From the NCBI GenBank assembly GCA_003646045.1, contig QNDV01000114.1:1-7155 (forward strand): a DNA stretch of 7,155 bases, written 5' to 3'. Under the pieces are notes generated by a model. That model worked only from the letters and a program-made list of their open reading frames with translations, ran no database searches and had not been told where the DNA came from. The position numbers were made by a program, and so were the translations under genes. Shown here in pieces: positions 1 to 6,134 of the stretch (the stretch's first letter is position 1; each line of letters begins with the position of its first letter). The DNA is from a bacterium. GTDB taxonomy: Bacteria > Krumholzibacteriota > Krumholzibacteria > LZORAL124-64-63.

Positions 1-25
1 TCTGAATGGATTCAAGGGACGCTCC

Positions 26-1762
26 ATGATGGCCGACCGGCCGGTACGTCGCCTGCTTTTCGTAAACGAGGATGCCGCACTTGCCAAGTGTGTGGGTGAG
101 CTTGTGTCCGCCACCCGCGGCGGAGGCTGGCGTCTCGCTCACCATTCCCATCTCAAGGACGCCCTGGTGCATATGACCGTGGGCGAACCTGATCTCGTCC
201 TGGTGGGTCCGGCACCGGCTGACAGTGACCAGCTGAGTGCCGTGCGCCGTCTCAGCGCCGCCGGCCCAGAATTGCCCGTGGTGGCGGTTATCAAGGGTCG
301 CGGGGCCCGCGCCCGTCGCGAAGCCCGCGAGGCCGGCGCCGCCGAATGTCTCGACGCCGACGACCTGAACCCCGAACTCTGGGGCCGCACCCTCGACTAC
401 TGCCGCCGTGAAGTACAGGTCAATCGCGAGCTGGCGCGGGTTACCGCCCGCCTGGACTGGTTGACCCACATGGACGGCCTGACGGATCTCATGAACCGCA
501 AGGGCCTGGAACGGGCCATGATGGAGGAGCTGGACCGCAAGCGCCGCCGTGGCGGGAATCTCATGATGGTACTGGCGGACCTGGACGGTTTCACCGGCAT
601 CAATGCCACCCTGGGCCACGGCGTGGGGGATCTGGTGCTGGTCAATGCGGCGCGGCGCATGGTCGAAGCCGTGGGCGATGGTGGCCTGGTGGGTCGCTGC
701 GGTACCGACCGTTTCGTGGTGCTGCTCCCCGACGGTACACTGACCGACGCCGAGACCGTGGCTGAAAAAATCCGCCTGGGTATCAGCTGCGACGCCATCA
801 GGGCGGGCGACCACACTATCACTACCACCGCCAGTCTGGCCGTGATCGCCATCGCTACCGACTCTCTGTCTTTCGACGAGGTGCTGGCCCGCGCCCACTA
901 CAGTCTGCAGCGCAGCAAGGAATCCGGCGGCAACCGTGTCACCGTGGGATCGGGGCCGGATCGCCTGGAACCTCTCGCACCCCTGTCCGCCGAGCCGGAC
1001 ACCGTGCGCGAACTGCTGCGGGGCGACGTACTCGAGGCCGTGGCCCAACCCATCGTCAACCTGGTGGACGGCCGCATCGTCAGCCACGAGATGCTCATCC
1101 GCGGGCCGCAGGGCCCACTTCACCGGCCGGACAACCTTTTCCGCTTTTGCCAGGAGCAGGACATCCTGCAGGCCCTGGATCTGCGCTGCCTCAAGCAGTG
1201 CGTCGCTACCGCCCGTGCCGGCGGACTGTCGCGCTATCACGTGAACATCATGCCGGCGACCCTGCTGCAGACGCCGGTCACCGAACTGGTGCGGGTCCTG
1301 CGGGGCGCCAACGGTTCGCGGGGCCACTGCGTCCTGGAGATCAGCGAGCAGCAGCTGCTGAGCGACCCCTCGGTGCTGGTGGGCCCGGTGCGGGACCTGC
1401 AGGCGGCGGGGGTGCAGATCGCCATCGACGACGTGGGCTTCGGCAACAGTTGTCTGGAGGGCCTGGTCATGCTCCAACCCCAGATAATGAAGATCGACAA
1501 GCGCATGGTCAAGGGACTGGACGAGGACGCCGACCTGCGCCGCTCACTCAACAGACTGCTGCTGGTGGCGGAGGCCCTGGGCGCCGAGGTGGTGGCCGAG
1601 GGTATCGAGACCATCGCCGAACACGACGTGCTGCTGGAACTGGGAGTGCGGCTGGGGCAGGGATTCCTGTTCGGTAAGCCGGCGCCGGTGGCGGCGGCCG
1701 GAGCGGTGCCACCCCCGGTGCGGCCGGGTGATGGGCCACCGGCGGCGGGGGCGGAAGCGTAG
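26..1762 (+). CDS. Receiver-like / degenerate GGDEF / EAL protein, probable c-di-GMP phosphodiesterase or c-di-GMP-binding regulator
   Basis: Cytoplasmic 578-aa signalling protein with no membrane segment. Residues about 8-125 resemble a response-regulator receiver, but the position expected to hold the phosphorylated Asp reads LVLVGP (Gly61) and the conserved Lys near residue 111 is absent, so it is probably a pseudo-receiver. Residues about 148-308 form a GGDEF domain with well-kept flanking motifs (DLDGF 185-189, GHGVGD 197-202, GGNRV 301-305), but the signature itself is GTDRF (226-230) and no RxxD inhibitory site precedes it; cyclase activity is unlikely. Residues about 330-552 form an EAL domain with signature EML (Glu355). 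The family's metal-binding and catalytic positions are present: Asn407, Glu438, Asp468, Asp469, Lys489, Glu525, Gln545, plus loop-6 stabilising Glu441. Loop 6 is atypical (DDVGFG rather than DDFGTG). A Pro/Ala-rich tail of about 25 residues follows. Two ATGs lie at 26 and 29; AAGGGA at 14-19 serves either. It could hydrolyse c-di-GMP or, like FimX-type proteins, only bind it. Confidence 0.93.
   Translation: MMADRPVRRLLFVNEDAALAKCVGELVSATRGGGWRLAHHSHLKDALVHMTVGEPDLVLVGPAPADSDQLSAVRRLSAAGPELPVVAVIKGRGARARREAREAGAAECLDADDLNPELWGRTLDYCRREVQVNRELARVTARLDWLTHMDGLTDLMNRKGLERAMMEELDRKRRRGGNLMMVLADLDGFTGINATLGHGVGDLVLVNAARRMVEAVGDGGLVGRCGTDRFVVLLPDGTLTDAETVAEKIRLGISCDAIRAGDHTITTTASLAVIAIATDSLSFDEVLARAHYSLQRSKESGGNRVTVGSGPDRLEPLAPLSAEPDTVRELLRGDVLEAVAQPIVNLVDGRIVSHEMLIRGPQGPLHRPDNLFRFCQEQDILQALDLRCLKQCVATARAGGLSRYHVNIMPATLLQTPVTELVRVLRGANGSRGHCVLEISEQQLLSDPSVLVGPVRDLQAAGVQIAIDDVGFGNSCLEGLVMLQPQIMKIDKRMVKGLDEDADLRRSLNRLLLVAEALGAEVVAEGIETIAEHDVLLELGVRLGQGFLFGKPAPVAAAGAVPPPVRPGDGPPAAGAEA
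1683..1744. repeat. 10-bp inverted repeat near the 3' end of the EAL gene
   Basis: CGCCGGTGGC (1683-1692) and GCCACCGGCG (1735-1744) are exact reverse complements with a 42-nt spacer, lying in the part encoding the Pro/Ala-rich tail. It could form a long-loop RNA hairpin close to the convergent gene end. In sequence this rich in G+C it may be chance or codon bias. Confidence 0.3.
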
Positions 1763-1774
1763 CGGATCGTCCTG

Positions 1775-2494
1775 CTATCCAGGCCAGCCAATGGGGGCGA
1801 GCGGCGTGCCACGCAAGAAGTAGAGTGCGGCATCAGCCGCCATCAGCGCACCCAGTACTACCAGCAACACCATGAGCAGACGCCGGCCCCCGTGGTCGAA
1901 GAAGTCCTTCACGCGTGTCATGAAAACAGTACCACGATCGCCCAGCAGGCGTCGCAGCAGCACCATTATCGACAGGGGCAGGATAAAGATCACCGAGTAG
2001 AAGACCACGAGCAGTACGATGTCCGCCGTGGGTGGATCGGCCCGCAGGATCTGGTCTGCCGCGGCAAAAAAGGGCAGGGCACCCGGGAACCCCACCACAT
2101 TGACCATGACCGCCAGGCCGAAGGCCGCGAGGGGACCTCCTCCGGGTCGCACGGCCTTGTCTTGCTGCCGCACACGCCGGCGGTCGGCCAAACGGCTGCC
2201 TGCAAAAACCAGCACCAGCCCCAGTACGAGTTCGAGTATGAAGTCCGCGGGCTCGGGATGATGCCACCGGAATTCGAGCCACGAATTCAGCCGCAGGAAG
2301 ACTGAACTCAGCCCCATCACGAAAGCCAGTCCCATGACCGTGTAGGACAGGGACAGCCCGGCCAGGAAGGCCGTGGCCGTGGTGTAGGGCCGCCGTCCGG
2401 CAAGCATGCCGGTCAGGGGCACGATACCCAGGGGCGTGACCGACGTACTGTCGATCAGGGCGATGGGTAGGAGGATCGGGATCAGTTCGGTCAT
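1775..2494 (-). CDS. Six-helix integral membrane protein, GAP/LysE-superfamily-like
   Basis: A 239-aa, very hydrophobic protein with about six predicted transmembrane segments (roughly 4-28, 37-64, 83-103, 121-148, 158-180, 205-228). A charged cytosolic-type loop rich in Arg/Lys (101-116) sits between helices 3 and 4. The 3+3 layout, the N-terminal helix carrying DSTSVTP (14-20), and the prolines inside helices 4 and 5 (GFPGALP 135-141, ILPLS 171-175) resemble the GAP (Sap/SfLAP) family within the LysE-type transporter superfamily. That assignment is from general pattern, and the substrate is unknown. The reading frame stays open upstream to 2707, but the added 71 residues are Arg/Pro-rich, non-membrane and overlap the divergent promoter region, so ATG at 2494 is chosen. 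A GGAAG lies 7 nt before this ATG, within the right-hand side of a hairpin/operator dyad. Convergent with the EAL gene across a 12-bp gap. Confidence 0.82.
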   Translation of the reverse strand: MTELIPILLPIALIDSTSVTPLGIVPLTGMLAGRRPYTTATAFLAGLSLSYTVMGLAFVMGLSSVFLRLNSWLEFRWHHPEPADFILELVLGLVLVFAGSRLADRRRVRQQDKAVRPGGGPLAAFGLAVMVNVVGFPGALPFFAAADQILRADPPTADIVLLVVFYSVIFILPLSIMVLLRRLLGDRGTVFMTRVKDFFDHGGRRLLMVLLVVLGALMAADAALYFLRGTPLAPIGWPG

Positions 2495-2502
2495 GGCTCC
2501 GC

Positions 2503-2527
2503 TTCCGGATCGGGTTGCGATCCGGAA
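2503..2527. promoter_or_regulatory. Perfect 10-bp inverted repeat, candidate operator or 5'-UTR hairpin
   Basis: TTCCGGATCG (2503-2512) and CGATCCGGAA (2518-2527) are exact reverse complements separated by the 5-nt spacer GGTTG. The dyad overlaps the last two bases of the candidate -10 box of the minus-strand gene, covers its predicted transcription start, and ends 8 nt before its ATG. That position fits a repressor operator. Alternatively, the RNA hairpin could hide the GGAAG ribosome-binding sequence. There is no T-run on either strand, so it is not an intrinsic terminator. Confidence 0.55.
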
Positions 2528-2554
2528 TCTACTCCACTCCTGTGCCCTCGCCAA
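2526..2554 (-). promoter_or_regulatory. Candidate sigma-70 promoter for the GAP-like membrane protein gene
   Basis: Read on the minus strand, a -35-like TTGGCG (2549-2554, 4/6 match to TTGACA) is separated by exactly 17 nt from a -10-like TAGATT (2526-2531, 4/6 match to TATAAT). Transcription would start near 2519, giving a leader of about 25 nt before ATG 2494. Spacing is ideal but both hexamers are imperfect. No experimental support. Confidence 0.4.
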
Positions 2555-2602
2555 GGCCGGGAAATGGGCTGGTCGCCGTATCTGGTCCGGGCGCCGGTGC
2601 CG

Positions 2603-2611
2603 TGCTACAAT
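2603..2611 (+). promoter_or_regulatory. Candidate extended -10 promoter element for the TPR membrane protein gene
   Basis: TGCTACAAT contains a TATAAT-like hexamer (TACAAT, 5/6, 2606-2611) preceded by TGn, the extended -10 motif that can compensate for a poor -35. The expected -35 position (about 2583-2588, TGGTCC) is weak. The start would lie near 2618, giving a leader of about 46 nt before ATG 2664. Confidence 0.45.
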
Positions 2612-2663
2612 TCCGCCCGCGTCGGCGCCCGGTCGGCGGATCCTGCTGCCCGGAGAAACGCCG

Positions 2664-4499
2664 ATGCCTGCCGCCAACCGCCGTACCCTGGGAATCGTGG
2701 GTCTCATCCTGGTCCTGGTGACCGGGCTGCTCTATCTGCAGGTCCGTCATCACCAGTTCCTGCAGTACGACGACGACAAGTTCCTCGTGGACAACCTCGC
2801 TATCCAGCAGGGCCTCGATGCCGAGGCGATCCGTTGGGCCTTCACCAACAACCACGCTTCCCTGTGGCTGCCGGTGACCTGGATTTCCCACACCATCGAC
2901 TTCAGTCTCTTTGGCGACAATGCAGGGGCGCACCACCTTGTGAACCTGCTGCAGCACCTGCTGAACACGGTGCTGCTGTTACTGGTTTTGACCCGCATGA
3001 CGGGCCGGTTCTGGCCCAGTGTCCTGGTGGCCGCGCTATTCGCCCTGCATCCGCTGCACGTGGAGTCTGTGGCCTGGGTCACTGAACGCAAGGACACCCT
3101 CAGTACGCTGTTCCTGTTACTGACCATGGCCGCGTACGAGCGTTGGGTGCGGCGGGGTGCGCGCTCGTCCCTGGGACTGGCCCTGTTGTTCTGCGCCCTC
3201 GGCCTCATGGCCAAGCCCATGCTGGTGACGTTGCCGGTACTGCTCCTGATCCTAGACCTGTGGCCGCTGGACCGTCTCACCGCGGGTTGGCGCCGCCTGC
3301 TGGTCGAGAAGATCCCCTTCGCCCTGCTGGCCGCGGGAACCGGTGTGGTTACGCTCCTGGTGGGAAGGGCCGGGGGCATCGTCGCCGGGCTGGACACCCT
3401 CGGTATCTGGCCGCGTCTGGCCAATGCCCTGGTGTCCACGGCCACCTATCCGTTGCAGATGTTCTGGCCGGTGGGTCTGCGCGCCCAGTATGTGTTTCGT
3501 TCCGACCTGCCCCTGTGGATGGTGGTGGCAGCTGCCGCAGGGCTGGGGGCCGTGACCTGGTTGGCGGTGCGCTGGCGGCGCGAGCGCCCCTGGTTCGCCG
3601 CCGGCTGGGCCTGGTACCTGGTCAGCCTGGCTCCGGTGAGCGGCGTGTTGCAGCAGGGCAGCCACGCCATGGCGGACCGTTATACCTACGTCTCGCTCCT
3701 GGGACTCTTCGTCATGGTGGCCTGGGGCGGGGCCGAGATGGTGGGGCGTTGGCCACGAACCCGCATTGCCGCGCTTGTGCTGGCCCTGCTGGTGCTGGTT
3801 GCCATGGGCGGCCTCACGGCGCGGCAGGCGGCCACCTGGCACGATACGGTGACCCTCTTCGAACACGCCCGCACCCTGGATCCGGACGATCCCATGGTGC
3901 TGGCTTATCTGGGCGCCGGCCTGGCGGCGGACGGTCGCCACGCCGAAGCCGTTCTCCGGCTCGAGGAGTCCCTTGCCATCCTGCCGGATCGGCCACTGAC
4001 CCACCTGGGACTGGCCCGCTCCCTCGCGGCCACCGGTGACCATGCCGGAGCTGCCCGTCATTACCGGATCGGGCTCGCTGCGTATCCGGAAGTGGCGGCC
4101 GTCCACTTCGAAATGGGCACCCAGCTGATGCTTGCCGGACAGCCCGCAGCGGCGGTGGCCGGATTCCGGCGGACCCTGGAACTGGAACCGGGTCATACCG
4201 GCGCGTTGACCAACCTGGGCCTCACGTTGCTGGACCTGGAGCGGTTCCCGGAAGCCGAGGCGGTCCTGCGGCGACTGGTGACCCTGGCTCCCGGTGATCC
4301 CCTGGCCCATTACAACCTGGCCTGCGGTTTGTCGCTGGCCGGGGATACCGCCGGCTCGGCACTGGCCCTGGAGAGCGCCGTCGCCCGGGGTTTCCATGAC
4401 TGGGCCCACATCCGGACCGATCCCGACCTGGCGAATCTGCGGGCGACGCCGGAGTATGCCCCCCTTGTTGAACGCCTGGGGCGGGCCGGGGCACGCTGA
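2664..4499 (+). CDS. TMTC-like GT-C membrane protein with C-terminal TPR domain
   Basis: A 611-aa protein. Its N-terminal ~385 residues are polytopic (about 11-12 hydrophobic segments, the first at 9-27). The C-terminal ~215 residues carry about five tetratricopeptide repeats (roughly 408-443, 444-477, 478-511, 512-545, 546-579), ending in the DPDLANLR tail typical of such proteins. The membrane part has the hallmarks of the bacterial family related to animal TMTC1-4 mannosyltransferases: an acidic first-loop motif YDDD (35-38), WLPVTWISH (68-76), HLVNLLQHLLN (91-101), HPLHVESVAW plus RKD (129-144) and MADRYTY (336-342). By analogy with GT-C enzymes, Asp36-38 may bind the metal or lipid-linked sugar donor. 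The likely role is lipid-dependent glycosyl transfer outside the inner membrane, with donor and acceptor unknown. ATG 2664 is chosen because GGAGA (2652-2656) sits 7 nt upstream and the first helix starts soon after. The frame stays open back to 2406, but that stretch overlaps the divergent gene and is Arg-rich. Confidence 0.9.
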   Translation: MPAANRRTLGIVGLILVLVTGLLYLQVRHHQFLQYDDDKFLVDNLAIQQGLDAEAIRWAFTNNHASLWLPVTWISHTIDFSLFGDNAGAHHLVNLLQHLLNTVLLLLVLTRMTGRFWPSVLVAALFALHPLHVESVAWVTERKDTLSTLFLLLTMAAYERWVRRGARSSLGLALLFCALGLMAKPMLVTLPVLLLILDLWPLDRLTAGWRRLLVEKIPFALLAAGTGVVTLLVGRAGGIVAGLDTLGIWPRLANALVSTATYPLQMFWPVGLRAQYVFRSDLPLWMVVAAAAGLGAVTWLAVRWRRERPWFAAGWAWYLVSLAPVSGVLQQGSHAMADRYTYVSLLGLFVMVAWGGAEMVGRWPRTRIAALVLALLVLVAMGGLTARQAATWHDTVTLFEHARTLDPDDPMVLAYLGAGLAADGRHAEAVLRLEESLAILPDRPLTHLGLARSLAATGDHAGAARHYRIGLAAYPEVAAVHFEMGTQLMLAGQPAAAVAGFRRTLELEPGHTGALTNLGLTLLDLERFPEAEAVLRRLVTLAPGDPLAHYNLACGLSLAGDTAGSALALESAVARGFHDWAHIRTDPDLANLRATPEYAPLVERLGRAGAR

Positions 4500-4619
4500 T
4501 TCTATATTGTGCATGCCCGCCCGGGGGCAGGGGATTCAAGTGGATGGTGTAACTGTCCGATAGGCGGAAGGTCGGTTGCGGGGATCAGGCGGCGACAAAG
4601 CCACAGGGAGAGCGATTGC

Positions 4620-5333
4620 ATGAAAAAGATACTCGGCGTCATCGGCGGCATGGGATCCGTGGCCGCCGTGGATACCATGCAGCGGTTGGTGGAGATGCAG
4701 AAGGCTGCCACGGACCAGGACTACATCGAGATCGTCCTGCACAACAATCCCCTCGTTCCAGATCGTACGGCCAAGATCCTGGGTCAGGGCCCGTCGCCCC
4801 TGCCGGAGTTGCTGCGCTCGGTGGAGATCTGCAACGACGCCGGAGCCGACTTCATCCTCATTGCCTGCATGAGCGCCCACCACTACGTCCAGGATATGCA
4901 ACCCATGTCGCGGGCGGTGATCATCGATGGTGTCGCCGAAACCGTGGCCCACATCCGCAGCACCCTGCCGGCTGTACGCCGCGTGGGAGTCCTGGCCACC
5001 ACCGGCAACCTGCAATGCGAGTTGTACCAGCGTCAACTGGTGGCGGCCGACCTCGAGCCGGTGATCTTCGCGCCGGACGAACAGCAGGAACTGTTCATGG
5101 ATGCGGTCTACGCGCCCTGGGGTATCAAGGCCGGCTACGTGACCGGAATGCCCCGTGAGCGGCTGGTCATGGGGGCGGCGCGCCTGGTCGAACTGGGAGC
5201 CGAAGTGGTCATCGGCGGCTGCACCGAGGTACAGGTCGTACTGGACCATGATGACGTGGTCGTGCCCCTGGTCAATTCGGTGGACGTGCTTTGCCGGGTC
5301 GCCATCGAGAGTTGCGGCGGCACGTTGCGCTGA
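4620..5333 (+). CDS. Aspartate/glutamate racemase family protein
   Basis: A 237-aa cytosolic enzyme of the cofactor-independent Asp/Glu racemase family, which interconverts amino-acid enantiomers with two Cys acting as acid and base. Visible family motifs are the N-terminal GVIGGMGS (6-13), HNNPLVPDRT (41-50), the first catalytic-Cys segment IACMSAHH (Cys83), and the second, GGCTEVQVVL (Cys201). Both Cys are present, so racemase or related activity is plausible. The first motif is unusual: families of this kind normally read CNT/CNS-x-H, and here the Asn is Met84. Substrate could be Asp, Glu or another small acidic compound, and some members are not amino-acid racemases. Length matches the family. 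ATG 4620 is supported by GGAG (4607-4610), 9 nt upstream; a possible GTG at 4509 would add a 37-residue extension before the conserved start. It lies 120 bp after the TPR protein gene on the same strand. Confidence 0.9.
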   Translation: MKKILGVIGGMGSVAAVDTMQRLVEMQKAATDQDYIEIVLHNNPLVPDRTAKILGQGPSPLPELLRSVEICNDAGADFILIACMSAHHYVQDMQPMSRAVIIDGVAETVAHIRSTLPAVRRVGVLATTGNLQCELYQRQLVAADLEPVIFAPDEQQELFMDAVYAPWGIKAGYVTGMPRERLVMGAARLVELGAEVVIGGCTEVQVVLDHDDVVVPLVNSVDVLCRVAIESCGGTLR

Positions 5334-5370
5334 CAGTGGCCCGGGTCCTGCACCGGAGAACTACTCTTTC

Positions 5371-5400
5371 TTGCCCACCTCCCCGGATCGGCAGTACCAT
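5371..5400 (+). promoter_or_regulatory. Weak candidate promoter for the HEPN-nucleotidyltransferase pair
   Basis: TTGCCC (5371-5376, 4/6 match to -35) and TACCAT (5395-5400, 4/6 match to -10) are separated by 18 nt. A start near 5407 would leave about 22 nt before ATG 5429 and would exclude the upstream ATGs at 5399 and 5405 from the transcript. Matches of this quality occur by chance, so this is tentative. Confidence 0.22.
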
Positions 5401-5416
5401 GAGCATGGACCCCAAC

Positions 5417-5422
5417 GGGGAG
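5417..5422 (+). promoter_or_regulatory. Ribosome binding site deciding the HEPN start
   Basis: GGGGAG, 6 nt before ATG 5429, is the strongest Shine-Dalgarno-like sequence near the three possible in-frame ATGs (5399, 5405, 5429) and favours the shortest product. Confidence 0.6.
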
Positions 5423-5428
5423 AAATCC

Positions 5429-5812
5429 ATGGCCAACAGAGCGGTGGACTGGTTCGCACAGGCCGAGCACGACCTCAGATTGGCGGCGATCGCCCAGGAC
5501 GCAGGCAGCCACGAGTGGGCCTGCTTTGCGGCCCAGCAGGCGGCGGAGAAGGCGGTCAAGGGGCTACATCTGCACCAGGGTCAGGAAGCGTGGGGACACG
5601 TGGTGGCACGGCTCATGACCGAGTTGCCCCAACAGCCCCCGACCGATCTGGTGGAGCGCGGCCGCGTGCTGGACAATTTCTACGTGTCGAGCCGCTACCC
5701 CAACGGTCACCCCGAGGGATCGCCCTTCGACCACTACGGACCCCTGCAAAGCGGTGAGGCGCTGAAACATGCCGGTGAGATTATTGCATTCGTCCGTGCT
5801 GAAATGGCCTGA
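5429..5812 (+). CDS. HEPN domain protein, putative toxin partner of the adjacent nucleotidyltransferase
   Basis: A 127-aa all-helical protein recognisable as an HEPN domain: WFAQAEHDLRLA (8-19), CFAAQQAAEKAVKGL (32-46), WGHVV (55-59), FYVSSRYPNG (84-93) and a final helix GEALKHAGEIIAFV (109-122). HEPN proteins encoded next to minimal nucleotidyltransferases are often RNase-like toxins or RNA-binding partners. The best-studied pair uses an R-X4-6-H-x-Y motif. Here Arg89 and His94 fit R-X4-H in spacing, but no Tyr follows at +2 and the residues sit in the conserved RYP segment, so nuclease activity is uncertain. ATG 5429 is chosen because GGGGAG (5417-5422) lies 6 nt upstream and the fold begins at once. 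In-frame ATGs at 5399 and 5405 lack a comparable ribosome-binding site. The last 44 bp overlap the next gene, implying translational coupling. Confidence 0.88.
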   Translation: MANRAVDWFAQAEHDLRLAAIAQDAGSHEWACFAAQQAAEKAVKGLHLHQGQEAWGHVVARLMTELPQQPPTDLVERGRVLDNFYVSSRYPNGHPEGSPFDHYGPLQSGEALKHAGEIIAFVRAEMA

Positions 5813-6134
5813 CCTGGAAACGGTCGCTGCCGCGGTCGGCGACTGGGCCGCTCGCGAAGCGGACAACCGCCCGGGTCTCGTGAAACTCGGCTATTTCGGT
5901 TCCTACGCCCGGGGAGACTGGGGTGTGGGCAGCGACCTGGACCTGGTGGCGGTGCTGGATGCCGCACGTCGCCCGTTCATGGAGCGCCCCTGCGACTGGG
6001 ACCTGACCGGCCTGCCCGTGCCGGCGGAGATCCTCGTCTACACCAGTAGCGAATGGCAGGACACCGTTAACCGGGGGGATCGCTTCGCCCAGGTCATGTC
6101 ACAAGACGTAGTCTGGGTCCTGGACCGCAGCTAG
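5769..6134 (+). CDS. Minimal nucleotidyltransferase (MNT, KNTase/pol-beta fold), putative antitoxin or modifier of HEPN
   Basis: A 121-aa single-domain nucleotidyltransferase. It has the motif GYFGSYARGDWGVGSDLDL (41-59), matching GSX10DXD exactly: Gly44-Ser45, ten residues, Asp56-x-Asp58. Glu87 in PAEILVYT (85-92) is the likely third carboxylate. The catalytic set therefore looks intact. In characterised HEPN-MNT modules the MNT antitoxin transfers AMP from ATP to a tyrosine of the HEPN toxin; here that role is inferred from gene order and fold. ATG 5769 lies inside the HEPN gene, with GAGG (5756-5759) 9 nt upstream. A GTG at 5796 is possible but has no clear ribosome-binding site. The stop (TAG 6132-6134) interlocks with the stop of the convergent ammonia-lyase gene. 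Confidence 0.9.
   Translation: MPVRLLHSSVLKWPDLETVAAAVGDWAAREADNRPGLVKLGYFGSYARGDWGVGSDLDLVAVLDAARRPFMERPCDWDLTGLPVPAEILVYTSSEWQDTVNRGDRFAQVMSQDVVWVLDRS
6131..6134. other. Interlocked stop codons of convergent genes (CTAG)
   Basis: The palindrome CTAG gives TAG on the plus strand (6132-6134, end of the nucleotidyltransferase) and TAG on the minus strand (6131-6133, end of the ammonia-lyase). The two genes thus overlap by 4 bp with no intergenic space, and no hairpin with a T-run is visible for either, so their transcripts probably run into each other. Confidence 0.85.

Noticed and set aside
1892..2305. Plus-strand 137-codon open frame inside the membrane protein gene
   Set aside because: Gln/His-rich composition without a recognisable fold; it is the antisense shadow of a clearly coding membrane protein.
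2406..2663. Upstream extension of the TPR membrane protein by 86 residues (start at 2406)
   Set aside because: The extension is Arg/Pro-rich with no family motif, overlaps the divergent membrane gene and the promoter region, and a good ribosome-binding site precedes ATG 2664.
2495..2707. N-terminal 71-residue extension of the minus-strand membrane protein
   Set aside because: Arg/Pro-rich, not membrane-like, runs through the candidate promoter and dyad, and the family begins directly with a hydrophobic helix.
4501..4510. TATATT as a -10 box for the racemase gene
   Set aside because: No acceptable -35 hexamer at 16-18 nt upstream; the only TTGAAC is 29 nt away.
3252..4514. Long minus-strand open frame (420 codons) opposite the TPR gene
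   Set aside because: Gly/Gln/His-rich translation without domains, explained by high G+C and codon bias of the real gene on the plus strand.
4509..4619. GTG start at 4509 giving a 37-residue N-terminal extension of the racemase
   Set aside because: No homologous motif in the extension; the conserved N-terminus begins at ATG 4620, with a ribosome-binding site 9 nt upstream.
5399..5428. Earlier ATGs (5399, 5405) for the HEPN protein
   Set aside because: Ribosome-binding sequence is much weaker than at 5429, and the extra residues add nothing to the HEPN fold.
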